From Paragordius varius (taxonomy: Eukaryota > Nematomorpha): DNA of 64,000 nucleotides. Each line of letters opens with the position of its first letter. The stretch's first letter is position 1. Both the position numbers and the translations under genes were made by a program. The stretch spans positions 8,184,001 to 8,248,000 of the forward strand of contig OZ176051.1 in assembly GCA_964247055.1 (NCBI GenBank). Direction: 5' to 3'. Shown here in pieces: positions 47,061 through 60,035 of this stretch. Under the pieces are notes generated by a model that ran no database searches, was not told the origin of the DNA, and was given only the letters and a program-made list of their open reading frames with translations.

Positions 47061-48141
47061 TAACACACGCTCTATATTATAAATTGGCCAACAATAATAT
47101 GAATAGGCCAATGCTAGTATAAATATGAACAATGTTTATTATTCAAAAAAACAACCTCTATAACAATAGTTTTTCAGAGCTATGAAAAGAGATAAAAACA
47201 TCAGATTTTACACATAAGTTGTAAGCTAATAAAGTTTTAAAGGAACCAAACTAGGGTAGGATTTCGATCTAACCTATTCTTTTGCGGTTATTGAAAAATT
47301 GGTCAATTAAAACGACGTCACTTTTTTAGAATTATTATTAAAATTTATAAAAACCGGTCATTTAAGAAAGGGTATAGTACGAGCATTTTCAGATATTCAT
47401 ACCCGGTCAGATTATACCCCAGGCACTAAAAATTATCATTAGGCATAAAATTTTTAATGTGTGTGTGTGGAGCGCAAACAGATACTCAAACCTTGAATCT
47501 ATCGAAACGAACAACGCTATTTTAGCAAAGAAAGTGGGAATCTTTGGATCGTATGTAATTGTTATATATATATTCACAATGTTTATTTAAAAAGACGTAC
47601 ATTGACAATGAATTTTAGCGCGTATTCTTTTGATGAAATATAACGAGATAGTAATTAATCCCAAAACGGGAAAAGTTCATATTTTTTACATTTGACAATA
47701 AAATATCAAATTTATTCCTAATATTAAACTTTAACAGATTTCTATTTATTCGAACTCCATAATAAATTTATATTATATTACGCCTAATCGGAAATTATAT
47801 ATAAATATATATATATATATATATTGATTATTAAATGTTTACTAATTAAATCAGTTAAATTTGTTACCCAGTTACTCTATATAAATATTTTTAAATTATT
47901 TATTGTAATGTATATTAAATTTGTTATTAATTTACATTGTCAGAAAATTGGTAATGCGCACATAATATTTTTATATATATATTTTGGTTAATATAATCTC
48001 AAATTAAAGTGTTACAATATATGAATGACGAAAGTGCAGAAATAAGAAATTATGGATATATAGATGAGTATTATGACTAGTACGAACAAATTTACAATTA
48101 CAGCTATATATATTAAAAAAAGTCATTAAAGGAGAGAAAAT
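47061..48141. other. Intergenic, 3' flank of Hdc
   Basis: No gene recognised. A minus-strand AATAAA at 47904-47899, about 240 bases after the Hdc stop, is a candidate polyadenylation signal. A TA run lies at about 47804-47823. Confidence 0.4.
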
Positions 48142-51100
48142 TTATATCGACCTCCTGGAAAAATTTAATAATTGATTTTCTGTTCTCATAATAGTGTATT
48201 GACAATGACATTTTTTACATTTCATATTGCCGAAATTGTTAGCAGATAAGTCAAAGTTCCAATCATAAGTTTTACAATGTGAATTTTCTTTGGCCCAAAA
48301 TTGTAATTTTAATTTATTTTTAAGAATAGTCGAAGCTTTTAACAAAGAGGTAGAGTTGTTATATATATTGGAAACAACTTTTTGTATCATATTCGGATAT
48401 GTCTTAACAGTTGTTTGACATGCATTGAACAGTGGAGATATCCATTCATGTTTCAACGTTTTAAGCAAAACTGATGGCTTCAATTTGGTTTCTTCCCCAG
48501 TTTGTGCAGATAAAATATCATCAGTTTGGCAAATAACATAATTATCATTTTTGAAAGTATGGGGAAATAAATTAATAGGGTTAGCATTATAATTATTATT
48601 ATTATTATTGGTATTTTCTTCGCCATAAATAAATTTGGGCGATGTTTTTAAATCATCGCCCAACGAATCATTATAAGGTTTAACGAAATTAAACTTATTT
48701 TTATTTGCAATGCCAATATTCTCGTCATTGTAATTAACATCATCTAAATTTGTTTCTTTTAACACTATATTTGATTCTGGACCATCCTTATCATTACATG
48801 ATGGAGAATGTTGGTCTCGGTTATTATCTGCTGTAACAAGGGGGGCTATCAGCCTATTTTTTAATTTACCCCACGGACTTCTAAAATTGGTACCAGTTCT
48901 TTTATCGTTTGGACTGTCGGGTGGTAAAAATTGTCCGTTACATATTGTACCCACTTCATTACTAATCCCGCCTATCGGACCCTTATACGTAGGTGAAGTG
49001 ATAAAGGGTGATGTATAAGGCGCATCTTCAAACGGTAACATACAATCTTCAACTTGAACGGCGTTATCCTGCTGTTTGCCCTGCTGGGCCTCCCAAGTTT
49101 TGTAGGGTGCATTTGAAACAGGAGAACTCGGGGCACATAGCCCCCCGGTACTGGATGACAAGGAGACGCGTTTGAGATTGTTGGATTCCGTCATAACTGG
49201 TGCTCCAATTTCCTCTAAATCTTTTAAGCTTAACGTGCTTGCCCCTACACCACCCGTTGCTGTGGGACGCGATGAGATGGGTGAGTTCATAATGCGTCGA
49301 CGACGGCGCAAAGATTCATTTGTAACTGATTTCCCCCACTTACCCTGGCTATGCATGTTAAATTTAAATGTTAAATTTATATATAGAATTCTTATAAAAG
49401 TTTTACTTGCTTAATATATATTCAGATTATAAAATATTTATGATCTAAGGTTATGATATATAACTGAAATGTTCAAACCTAATTTTTGAAAGACAATTTT
49501 ATATACCCCGATTCGTTTGATTCATATTCCAAATTTACAGACGGATCATCAAGATTTGTATTTGGTTGTGGTCCAGTATTTTCATCAAGACTATTTCGAG
49601 ATATGTTCTTTTCCCGATCATAATCAAAATTTGGATTTGGGCCTCTTGATTCATCATCTTGATTATCTTCCTCTTCTTGTTCTTCTGGAGTTTCCGTTAG
49701 CGTTTTTCCCTTTAACTTAGATATGGACATTAAGCTCTCACTTCTAGGTGTTTCGTTTTGTGTCTCCAGGCCTTCAGTATTCTCGCTTTGTTGTTGCTGA
49801 TTTGAAATAGCTTTTGCTGCGGCATTTATGTCACTGATGGCCCTCGAAAAGTAATTAAGACGTGAATCCAAAGAATACTGTCTGTTTTTAAATCTTTTTT
49901 GCCTCGCACTCATTAATGAGTTTGACGAGGGTGTAGTTCCAGATCTATCACTAGGCATTTGTCCGGCTACCGTTCCAACTGACTTTTCTTTTTCAAATAG
50001 ATTGGCTATGGCCTGTTTAAAGAGTGCGCTACTCCCGGACTTGAAAGGGACGTCCGATTTTTCATAGTCAGATTCGTTTCCGCCTACAGGGACATCCTTT
50101 TGTTCGTTTATCGTGTTTGATATCTCTATAGAAGGTACATTTGCTTTTGATGGGCCCTAGAAAGTGTCAAATTAAATATGAACAAGATATCTATGTTGCA
50201 ATCCTTTAAAAATAAATGTTTAAAAGGTGATTAATAAACATAAGAAATGTCAAAAAATTTAATATTCATATAACTTGTCGAAGTGGGGAATCTTCAGTTT
50301 GTAAACGTCGTAAATGCTGAGCTATATCATTAACTACTTGCGGGTTCTCAAAAATGGCCGCATAACTACCATTAATAAATTGTGGCGAGTGTGGTGTATT
50401 ACTCAATAATAGGCTTACACCAAATCCGCTACCTCGCCTATCCTCTTTGTTCTTTTTGTATTCGCTTTCTGTCATCTTTTCCACTATTTTGTTACGTTCA
50501 GCCCCCAATACATCATCGTAAGGTAGCAGTTCAGTGGCTCGCCTTCTGGCCGAAGCTCTTGGGTCAAAAATAACGCTCATTTGTTTATGTGGAATCTTTT
50601 TAAAACGCCGTCCTGTCTTAGGCATTACACTAGCTAAGGATTTGGATGGGACCTTTTTACCATATGGCAGAGATAGTGAGGTCTCCCTCTCTTCCGAAAC
50701 ATCTTTGAATTGAACTGATTTTCTTTGGTCTGTTGGCAGGGTGCTTGATGGTATATTTTTATCCGTAGCTAGCTTACCTGTTTCAATCGTATCACGGGAG
50801 GCAGTCTCGTCTTGGGATACGGAACTACTATCTTTCGTAGATATATTGGTTTGATCTTCGCCCAAGCCCGATTCCTCATCACTAATTTCTACTTCGATTT
50901 CTTCTTCTACTTCTTCCAACCATAATCCACCCAATTTGATTACAACCTCACGGGCTGCTGCACTTATAATTACCCAATCTCTCCTAATATCGTTTTCTGT
51001 GGTGTATTGTGATGTCACCGTGAATCTTATAATGTAAACACCTTTTAAAGATGCTGGTACCATGTGCAACTTACCAGACGAATTTAGCGATTTCAAAAGC

Positions 51101-54100
51101 GTTTCTGTCAATTCATTTTCGCCCTAAAATTAATGTGAATATATTACATAAACGACTTTAAATATACATAGAGCGTTTAAAATTAAAATATTTATGTTTG
51201 AAAATTATTGATTAGACTGTGAAAAAATTTACAATAAATTTTTACCAATTAAATGAATAAACATATATATATTCATATATTATTTGGCATAATTGATAAT
51301 TATATTATGTTAAAACTAGAAAATCTTTTTGATGTAAATCGCCATGAGAACATCATACACTGTAATATAAAACATTACTTTAAGTCTGAAAACGACCATG
51401 CCCATATGACGTTTTGCCGGTATTTCGAAATTTGGGTTAGAAAGCACAAGCGATTCAAACAATTTCGCCAATTCCACACCCTTTTAGATTTTTATTTATA
51501 TAAATTTAAAATTTATGCATGCATTAAGTGTTGTTTTTCTTATCATGCAAGATATTTATACCTTATAATAACTAAAATATATAACTAACCCTTCTAATGT
51601 GAGCTTGCAGGCCTGCTACACCAAAGGATCGGAGAACACACCAGAGTTTAAGTGCTCTAAAACGTTTGCTAAGTCCTATTTGCCAATGCTTAAATATACA
51701 AGATAATGAGTATATTTTAAGCATATATTTTAATAATAAAATAAATTTCCACAGAATATAGAAATTTTAGCGTGCATTTCTGTGGTGTATGGATGAATTA
51801 ATTGATAATCTCTTTCCCTTGCGCATGTAAGGGTAAAATACAAAATATAGTGATTGGAATCACAAAACAAAATTTAATGGCATATATCTTGAGAACCGAT
51901 AGGTATTCAAAATGTATCAAATAAAAAAGCTTTAATCTGATTGTAGTCAGTTTTAGGATTAAAAATAATTTTAAATATTTTGAATATCTAGAAAAGGATG
52001 CATAGTTTTATAATATGTAATTGATTCATTAATTCAAAATCGTAGAGTTGGGAAAGAAAATATATTAAACTACTCTGTTTATTAGAAATATAAAAGCAAT
52101 CAGTCATCGGTGAAAACTGAAAATATATTTTTTTACAAAGTTAGGTTTTGGTTAAGAATGATTTCCTTAACTGACTTATAAATCAATAGTTTATTTGCAT
52201 TAAGAATTATCAATTTTTTGGTTGGCAAATATTTTGTTTAGTTATTAATTGATTTAGATATAACCATAAAATATTGTCACGAGCACTCTTATTATTTATT
52301 TTTTGGTCATAAAATCCCGTCAGTTGAGGAAAATTAAATACTTCTAGTTTTATTATTAAAAAATAAATATAATAAAATTACCATATAATCAATCGCTTCA
52401 CCTGCAAAATATAAATATAATATGAATGTGAATAAATTATAATAAAATTTAAAAATATTATTCAATATATAATCAAAATGCTCACCCGAATTTTCATGTT
52501 GCAAATATAGGGGATCAACATTAAATGTTCTGTGCAAAAGAGTACTATCTTTGATCCTGTAATTGTAAAACACAAAATAAAGCGACCCAAGTAATACATT
52601 TAAGTTTAGTTTAAAAGCAGAATTGAAAGGATTTGGAATTCAAAAAAAGCCAGAGTTATCGAAAATCAACTGAAAATGATGTTTCAAAAAAAAGACATCT
52701 ATATTTACATTAATAATTAGCAATTATTAAATGTTACGGGTCTTATTCAAAAATATGAAATGCGCCTCGAAATTTTAGCCTGAGATCTCTAATTTTGTTA
52801 TATGATATTTTGTAGCTTTATAATCAAAGACAGCTGGCTAAATTTAGACGGCAAAAAGCTCTATTCAATGTAGTGAACATACTATTGGGAAAAATAAAGT
52901 AATTTACACTCTAATTTATGATTTAGTAAACACACTTATTTTTAGAACGATATTACAAAAAATATAAATAGGATTTGACAATCTCAAGGAAACGAGAAAG
53001 CCTATCAACAAATTTTTTTGTTTATTAAATGCGCCTTTATTAATTTACATAATTAACACCTTATTCTTGGTAAACAGGGTTTAAACAAGTAAATAGTATT
53101 TCCCTCTCGAAAAAGTGCAGGCCCAATAAATTAGTGATTTCCATTTTTTGTCTGCATATGAATCATACTTTTATTCCTCATAAAATATAATAATATTAGT
53201 CCGATTAAGGTTAAGATATAAAATCATAAAAATTATCTGATTTCTTTTATTGATTCAAGAAGCATATGAGCACTATAAAATTGACAAAGAAAAAAGCACA
53301 TAAAAGGTTGTTAAGGTCCATCAACATTCTGAGAATTCCGCTGTGCTTACTTAATTTATTGACTAGTTGTTTTCTCAGTTTATTGTTATATAATATATTA
53401 TACACCTGATTCACAATTCTCGTTATAACCAAGATACAGCGTCGCAGACCGGACTCAACTAACCCATTTTTTTATTTTACTCAAAATTTTTGGAACAAAT
53501 GGTTAATGTTAATATATACCACATGGCAGTGCAATCGAAATGTACCATTAACCATTTAGATGGATTGAAAGCAAATGATTGGGCATATTCAACGCCCTTC
53601 ATCCAAACCCTAAATTCTGGGCATATAAAAGCGGAACCCGCGTAAGCTGCATCTATATGCAGATATACTTCTTCATCCTTGCCTAAAAATGAACAAAAAT
53701 GAACATTTAATTTAATTTTATTTGAGAAACGTCTATATTAACATTACGGTCAGGATTATTGATTGAAAGGGAATTCGAAATTAAGGCTTATTAAAATCAT
53801 ATTTAATAATTAAAATATCAACTTATATCCCTAATAGTATTCTGTGTGTACAATCGTACCAAAATTTTTATTTTTTCATATAAAAAAATCGCTAAAAATT
53901 ATATATCCCTAATACTATTCTGTGTGTACAATCATACCAATCAACTTTCAATATAAAAAAACTAATATTAGCTCTTTTTTAATAAATTTATAACCAAAAA
54001 TAATATAAAATAATTATTTATTCATTTACATATTGGTCCTAATTCCGTCAAAACATCGAAGGCACAGGCACCGGTAGTTCCCAATGTAGCACATAACTAT

Positions 54101-57100
54101 ATAAAATATATATAATAATACACCAATTTAAAAAACTCGATTGTCGGTAATATTTAAGAAGTCTTCTTTTTACCTTATAAAAATTATAATTTTTTGTATC
54201 ATTTTTAATGAAAAATGTCATTATATTGATTCATTTTAAACGATTCCTCAGAAAACAAAATCCGTGATATGCCATAAAGGTAAAATTTAACAATTTTATA
54301 AACTCTTCTAACAATAAAAATTGTAATTAAGTTATTATTATGTATATAGTATATGAGACGTTCAAACAATGACGACTGGTTATAAATATCGAATATTTGC
54401 AGGATCTTATTTGAAACAATGATTTTTGGATTAACAGATTATTTTACATAAAAAGGGATAAATCCCTGGGTACGATCATCATCTATTGCCTCCTTGAGTG
54501 TTTTACCACGAAGGGATAGCTCATTATCAGTCGCTAAGTATCGCATGCGCACCAAACCAATCAAACCTGCCTTCTCAACAGACGAATGAGCCTATAAAAA
54601 TAAACCATTTACAGTCATGTATCCTTTATTTTATTAAAAATTCATTTTATTTTTTTTGTTAAATGGGTATAAATATTTGGTAAAGAATGAAAAAACAAGA
54701 GCTCTATGGTAATTCATATATTTTTTTGATAAATATGATATTTTATATACAATAGAGCTCTTGTTTTTCCATTCTTTACCAAATATTTATACCCATTTAA
54801 CGAAAGAAAATAAATTTTTTATAAAATAAAGGATACATGACTATAACAAAACATAATGATGGATTGCTAAATTTTTATTAGCGTGTGTTGTGCTGTGCAA
54901 TCTTATTTAAATAATATACTTGGTCAGAACAATAAGCTATCAAACGGCCATTGATTTCTGAATCATCTTTCTCTGGATAAAGTTCCTGAACCTTTCGGAT
55001 TGCCTCAGTCCTGGCAGCCAAAACGGATATAAAGGTTGCCTCGCTGGCTGTTGTCTGATATATTAAATTTTTTTTATAAGTTTTATGGTTTTTACCATTC
55101 TATAATATACCAGTTTGGTATTATAAGATATTTGCCCTCTTAGTGATTTGCAAAAATATATTTATATATAATACAAATACATTAATTATTTATTTTATGG
55201 AAGAAAAATTGAACTATAAAATTTATACTTGGATGACACCACCCCCCGCTGTTTGTGTGTTGGAGTGCAAAAAGTCATTGGGCATACCTATCATCTTGCC
55301 TAGCCAATCCATAACTATAGTTTCTAACTCTGTACATGCGGGACTTGAGGCCTATTTTAAGCATATTCGCGGAAATAAATTTTTTGTTAGAATATAAAGC
55401 CTTTTTGTTAATTTTATAAGGCGTTTTAGGCAGATTGAAACCGGGAACGTTTTATTCGTTTAAGCCAATTTTTCCCTAGTTTTGGCTTCAGCTTTTGATT
55501 TTATTATTTAAATCGTTTCTTTTGGGGTAGTTTTGTTTTTAATTTAATGTAATATGAACACATTAAAAATTTTTAAGCCTATAACCTATATATTGTATCC
55601 TGATTGTTTTTCAATCGAAGATACATTTAAATTTTTAAAAAAAGCATCCAGTTTGACACGGTCCCAATCCTAATACTAGTTTTTAAAAATGGTTACAGAA
55701 GGGAAACCCGTAGTTTTAAGATACTATTTCCTTATGCACTATAAATGAAAGTTATTGACAAAAAAATTATATGTTTTATCGATAAAATACCCAAGTGAAT
55801 CCCAAACAATTTATGGCATCAGCAATCATATCTCCCAACAATGAAGGATACGAATTTAAAGCCGGAAAATAGGCATGCATATATGGACTTTGCCAATGCG
55901 TGACCTAGGTTAATTTTAAAATAATTATGAATATGATTAATCTTGAAAACTACATATTTCAGACTTTTCGAATTCGTCTAGCACACTAATAATTATTTTT
56001 TTAGATTAGATTCTATCATATATATTTTCATACGCTTTAATCCATTTATTTCCTGGTTTTATTACAATTTACACTAATTTTCTTATAATTATTTTTATTC
56101 ATACGTATATCGGCCATATTTGTTGTTTTCATAATTGAATAATTTGGACATAATGTTTTTATTTATTATAGTAAAATATATACCTCCACTAAAATAAAAG
56201 TTTATACGGATAATTTTTGTTCAAGGATTAATATACAACCTTAAACCATGGAAAAGGTTTTATGTACAAAAATAAATCCGCGGTTTATTTAAATTAAAAA
56301 TTCATATCATGATTTAACAAAATAGGTCATAAACGTTTTAATTGGGTCTTCATAATAAGTTATTTGTATGATTATTGTTTAGACCAGTGGTTCTCAACCT
56401 TTTTATGTTCACGCCCTAACAAGTCTAAAATAAAAAATCTTGCACCCCTCTCAAAAATATCCAAGATAAAAATGTAAATTTATTATAATATAATAAAAAT
56501 CCCAATCAAAGAGATCCTTGTATTTGCAATTGAAATACTTCATATAGGTGACAAATCCTGATATTTAGCACCTGAAATCCTTCAATTTGTTTGTGGTTTT
56601 ATTTTTAATGAAAGATTCCAAATTTTTCGCACGCCCCTTAGATTTTTCTAAGCCCCACTGTTAGGAACCACTGGAACCATGTAAAATGTCAAAAAATAAA
56701 ACCACTCTTTTGGTTATTTCCAAATTATTTAACCTCATTTAAGTCCAAACACAAAGGTACACAAATAATGTAATCTACCATTTACAATTCAATTTCACCC
56801 TCAAAATTATATGTATTTCAAGATTAAAAATTTCCCATATTAATATATTTTTAAAAAATAAAATTTTGTTTTAAGTATAAATAATACTGAAAAAATAATA
56901 AACGATGACATTAACACTTGGATACAACACATTCATTTTATTCCTTCGATTCAAATTGGAGTTGGATACCCCAGGCCTATATAAAATTAAATACATTATA
57001 AAATATGGAAGGTATCGAAATTATGGAAAAATTTTGCACTTATATAACATTGATAAGCTGGAATATATATAAAATTTATTCAGAAATACTCGATGTTACT

Positions 57101-58013
57101 TACTTTGGTAAACCCAGAGGAAATTTAGTCCTAACATTTATGCATTAACCAAATTGAAAAATAATGCAAGATAAACCACTTTTTCTATTTCTATCAATTT
57201 TAAATGTGATTTAAATAATATATTGGTTTTAATTTTACATTTAAATTAAAATAAACACGATATTATGCAAGAGTTTTGTAAAATAAAAATGGAGTGTTTG
57301 ATATGGAATTTTTTTCAAAACATTAGGATATAAACATAAATTTAAATTCTTACCGTTTCCATCAGTAGTTTTTTAAAAATTTTAACTCAATTTGGTCTGG
57401 GGTTTAGATACCCAAATTGAATCGAAGTGTCAAGATATATTTCATATTAATAATGAATTATATTAGTTCGAAAACACATAATTTATTTTTAGTGTGAATT
57501 TGAATCGTCGAGGGTGAATTGAATTCAAGGGTGAATTTGCATTTTTGGTTATTAAATGCACACGAAAGTTTTATTTAGAGGTATTTTCATTACATTTATG
57601 GTTTTTAACCTAAAGTCTACTAAAGATTACCGGTAAAATATCAATCCAAAACAAAATTTATATTTTGTTTACACAAGTATTTTTTTAGGTAAATCTGTTA
57701 GAATGAAATTATACCCCAGGGAGTATGACATTTTTAATGTCATCCATGATTTGATCCCAACTTTCTGGTTGTGTGGGTGCAGTATCTGGCAAAAGTTTAC
57801 GCATATACCCCGGACTTACATTGGGAAATACACGTTGATGTCGAATATCCCTTAGGTAATCCCCAATAAAATCAATCACTTCTTTCCCTGTTTTTGAGTT
57901 TGAAAAGGTAAAAATATTAAGATTTTCATTGAAAATCTTATTAGGATTTAAAGTCAATTCATATGATATTATACATAATACATACCTTTTTCACGGTATT
58001 CGTTATTATCCAT
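48142..58013 (-). CDS. Hdc: Histidine decarboxylase, fifteen exons, complete, long tail
   Basis: Exons 58013-57986, 57887-57715, 55904-55791, 55351-55229, 55054-54920, 54591-54448, 54096-54030, 53682-53520, 52556-52486, 52401-52382, 51688-51590, 51480-51379, 51123-50275, 50156-49507 and 49348-48142 join in frame to 1314 residues. The cytosolic PLP enzyme converts histidine to histamine. It starts [16 protein letters not shown] and has [14 protein letters not shown], the PLP-ring His193, D272 (HIDAAYAG) and the Schiff-base lysine K304 in [18 protein letters not shown], Tyr333 and Ser353 ([10 protein letters not shown]) together with [15 protein letters not shown] separate HDC from DOPA decarboxylase. 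Oddities: Gln296 replaces the usual Asp in YADSF, and after about residue 480 there is an ~830-residue low-complexity tail, Ser/Thr and acidic, with KCKKCHC near the end. Tail splicing is less certain than the core. Confidence 0.93.
52382..52401 (-). other. Hdc: 20-base micro-exon of Hdc (exon 10)
   Basis: Between acceptor TTTTGCAG and donor GTAATTTT, it supplies GEAIDYM together with one base from exon 9. Conservation of this segment before HWQ in HDC proteins shows it must be included. Confidence 0.85.
53822..53938. repeat. Direct repeat in Hdc intron 7
   Basis: Two 37-38-base copies, starting TTATATCCCTAATAGTATTC and TATATATCCCTAATACTATT, both followed by TGTGTGTACAAT, about 80 bases apart, with two or three differences. 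Confidence 0.7.
54611..54845. mobile_element. GAGCTCTTG hairpin MITE, best copy, in Hdc intron 5
   Basis: About 230 bp, almost a perfect palindrome: ACAGTCATGTATCCTTTA at one end, TAAAGGATACATGACT at the other, AACAAGAGCTCTATGG and its inverse near the middle. TA-flanked, so possibly Tc1/mariner-type. Related copies at 8395-8545 and 31601-32170. Confidence 0.8.
56385..56673. mobile_element. hAT-like MITE, CAGTGGTTCTCAACC ends, in Hdc intron 2
   Basis: CAGTGGTTCTCAACC at the left and, on the other strand, CAGTGGTTCCTAACAG at the right. CAGTGGTTC ends are widespread in hAT-type elements of animals. The length is 289 bp. The flanking 8-mers are no longer alike, so it is not recent. Confidence 0.7.
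56775..57546. mobile_element. TACCATTTACA MITE, copy 5, split by another MITE
   Basis: Left arm from CTACCATTTACAATTCAATT to AATAATAAACGATGACA, right arm from GATATATTTCATATTAATAA to GGGTGAATTTGCAT. The family middle is continuous once the TTAA MITE (56911-57433) is taken out. In Hdc intron 2. Confidence 0.75.
56911..57433 (-). mobile_element. TTAA-flanked MITE, copy 8, nested
   Basis: Inverse orientation: TTAACACTTGGATACAAC at the left, GAATCGAAGTGTCAA at the right, where TCAA stands for a mutated TTAA. Inserted into the TACCATTTACA MITE, which gives the relative age: this one is younger. Confidence 0.8.
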
Positions 58014-58949
58014 TCCAAATAAGAAAAGTGGAATATTGATGTGCACGGGGATAAGATTAAAAGGTATTATGGTGTAATAATTATATAAAAAAGTGATTAT
58101 CAGTTAACAATTTTTGCGACAAAATTGAAACGAATGTAATTATAAAAAATGTATTCAAGTATTCAAAATGGATAAATATTAAAACCAATCATATTTATTA
58201 TAATACGATATTTACAGTAAAAAATTGATAATTATATATGGGTGTAAACCGAAAAAGTATTGATTTATGGGCTTGGAAAGGCTTAAAAATGTTTTTCACA
58301 TATAATTGAAAAAAGGAAGATATTTTTTAGAGATGAGTCTTAGTTTATTAAGAAAAAGCGTCTATATTATTAGATATATATATCCTTTTTGTTGTCTCTA
58401 TAAATTTTTGATTGTCTACTAAAATGGTTTTGAAAAAAAACGGAAGTCAACCAAAAAAAATTTTTTTTGTAAAATTAAATTTTTTTATATCACTCAGCAA
58501 ATACATATGTGTGATACACTTGTCATAATTGTCACAGAGATTGCATTTAAACATCATTGTTTTATATTAATCTCGAAGAAATTTTGTATGAAATTAAATA
58601 TGAAAGGAGATATATTAGAGAATTATGATGAGAAGTGATAATCTTTTAATTAATTCAAAGGGTTGAAAAAAAACGAAATTTAATATAATGCATTTTGGAA
58701 TATTCCAATACCGATATAGATATATCTAAACATATTTAGTTAAATCAATAATATTTGACAGTGCATAATTTGGGTATTTTTAAGGATTTTAATTGTACGC
58801 CAACCGGAAATTTTAGTGTTGAAAGCAGGATTGAAAGGATAGATTAATTTAAGACGATATATGATTTGCTAAAAATTGGAATATACAAACAATTTTTAAA
58901 AACGATTCCACTTTTTTTGAATGATGCCAAGATTATAATCCATCTAAAA

Positions 58950-59025
<76 letters not shown>

Positions 59026-60035
59026 GTAATTGCGTTAGAATTTATATAGGGGGTTTTTATTGTCATACCTCCCTATAAAAAATAGATTATGTTTAATTAA
59101 CTATATTGATATCAAACAGAAAAAAAAGATCTTTTAATTTATGGCTATATATATATTTATTAAAGTTTAAAAATTGGATTTTATACCAGATATTATTTGA
59201 AGAAATACTATGGTTATTAGTTGTGATAACTATAAATTATGTTGTTAATCATATATATTACGACATTTTTTAGGAAAAAAGCAAAAATTAAAGTTTTTCA
59301 GATTAATAGTTCCTTTTTGAAAAAAAAACGTGGTGAGAGAAACCATGATTATTACACTATTAATCCCTAGTTGATAAATTTAATCATCATAAAAATCTAA
59401 TTAAAGTAAAGTAAGTACGTTATTTTCTGTAATAAAAAATTGCCAAAAAGGATAATAATAGCATTTTAAATTTATTTACCTCTGTCAAAGAATTTGTTTC
59501 TTCAGATCATACAAATTACCTACCGTTGAGATTCAATTCAATAAGATAAAATAATTACTCTTAACAATTTTTGATAAAATATTATGAACGCCATCATATC
59601 GGATATATTTGACAAAATTAAGAAATATTATTGTTTGTGAAACATATTTCAAATTATCAGGGGTCATAAACTCACTTTTTTATTATAATTTTTATATATA
59701 ATATTTTTTAGGGAAAAAAATTATATAATAATATATAAATTAATAAGTGGTCTAGCATGCAAAGCATGTTTTTATGCCTAAAAATATAACAAAATGCCAT
59801 AAATTTCAATTAAGGGTAATCAGCGTTTTTGTCTTCGACTTTTTCCTTGATTTTGGGATTAGATATCGATTCTGACTGCCATATACTTAATTGACCATTA
59901 ATTATTATTATATATTTTATAAAAAAAATCCTAAATATACGGTGTCTTGTCTCCATAATTTTAACGCATTTTTTATATTTATGCGTCTCATTAAATTCAA
60001 ATTCATATAGGGATTCAATTATGTTTTGTCTGTAT
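58014..60035. other. Intergenic upstream of Hdc, with a 66-nt TA microsatellite
   Basis: It should hold the Hdc promoter and 5' untranslated region, but no element can be assigned. 58957-59022 is an uninterrupted TA run. On the minus strand at about 59878-59813 a small exon-like patch (acceptor TATATGGCAG, then SESISNPKIKEKVEDKNADY and a stop) stands out by composition; its gene is unknown. Confidence 0.4.

Noticed and set aside
55143-55397. Plus-strand 84-codon open frame
   Set aside because: Antisense of Hdc exon 4, which encodes [19 protein letters not shown].
57709-57957. Reading the Hdc start as MTLNPNKIF inside this frame
   Set aside because: That start lies in intron 1. A short exon at 58013-57986 gives [10 protein letters not shown] with proper splice sites and fits HDC N-termini.
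58866-59078. Open frame with a long IYIYIY tract
   Set aside because: Translation of the TA microsatellite.
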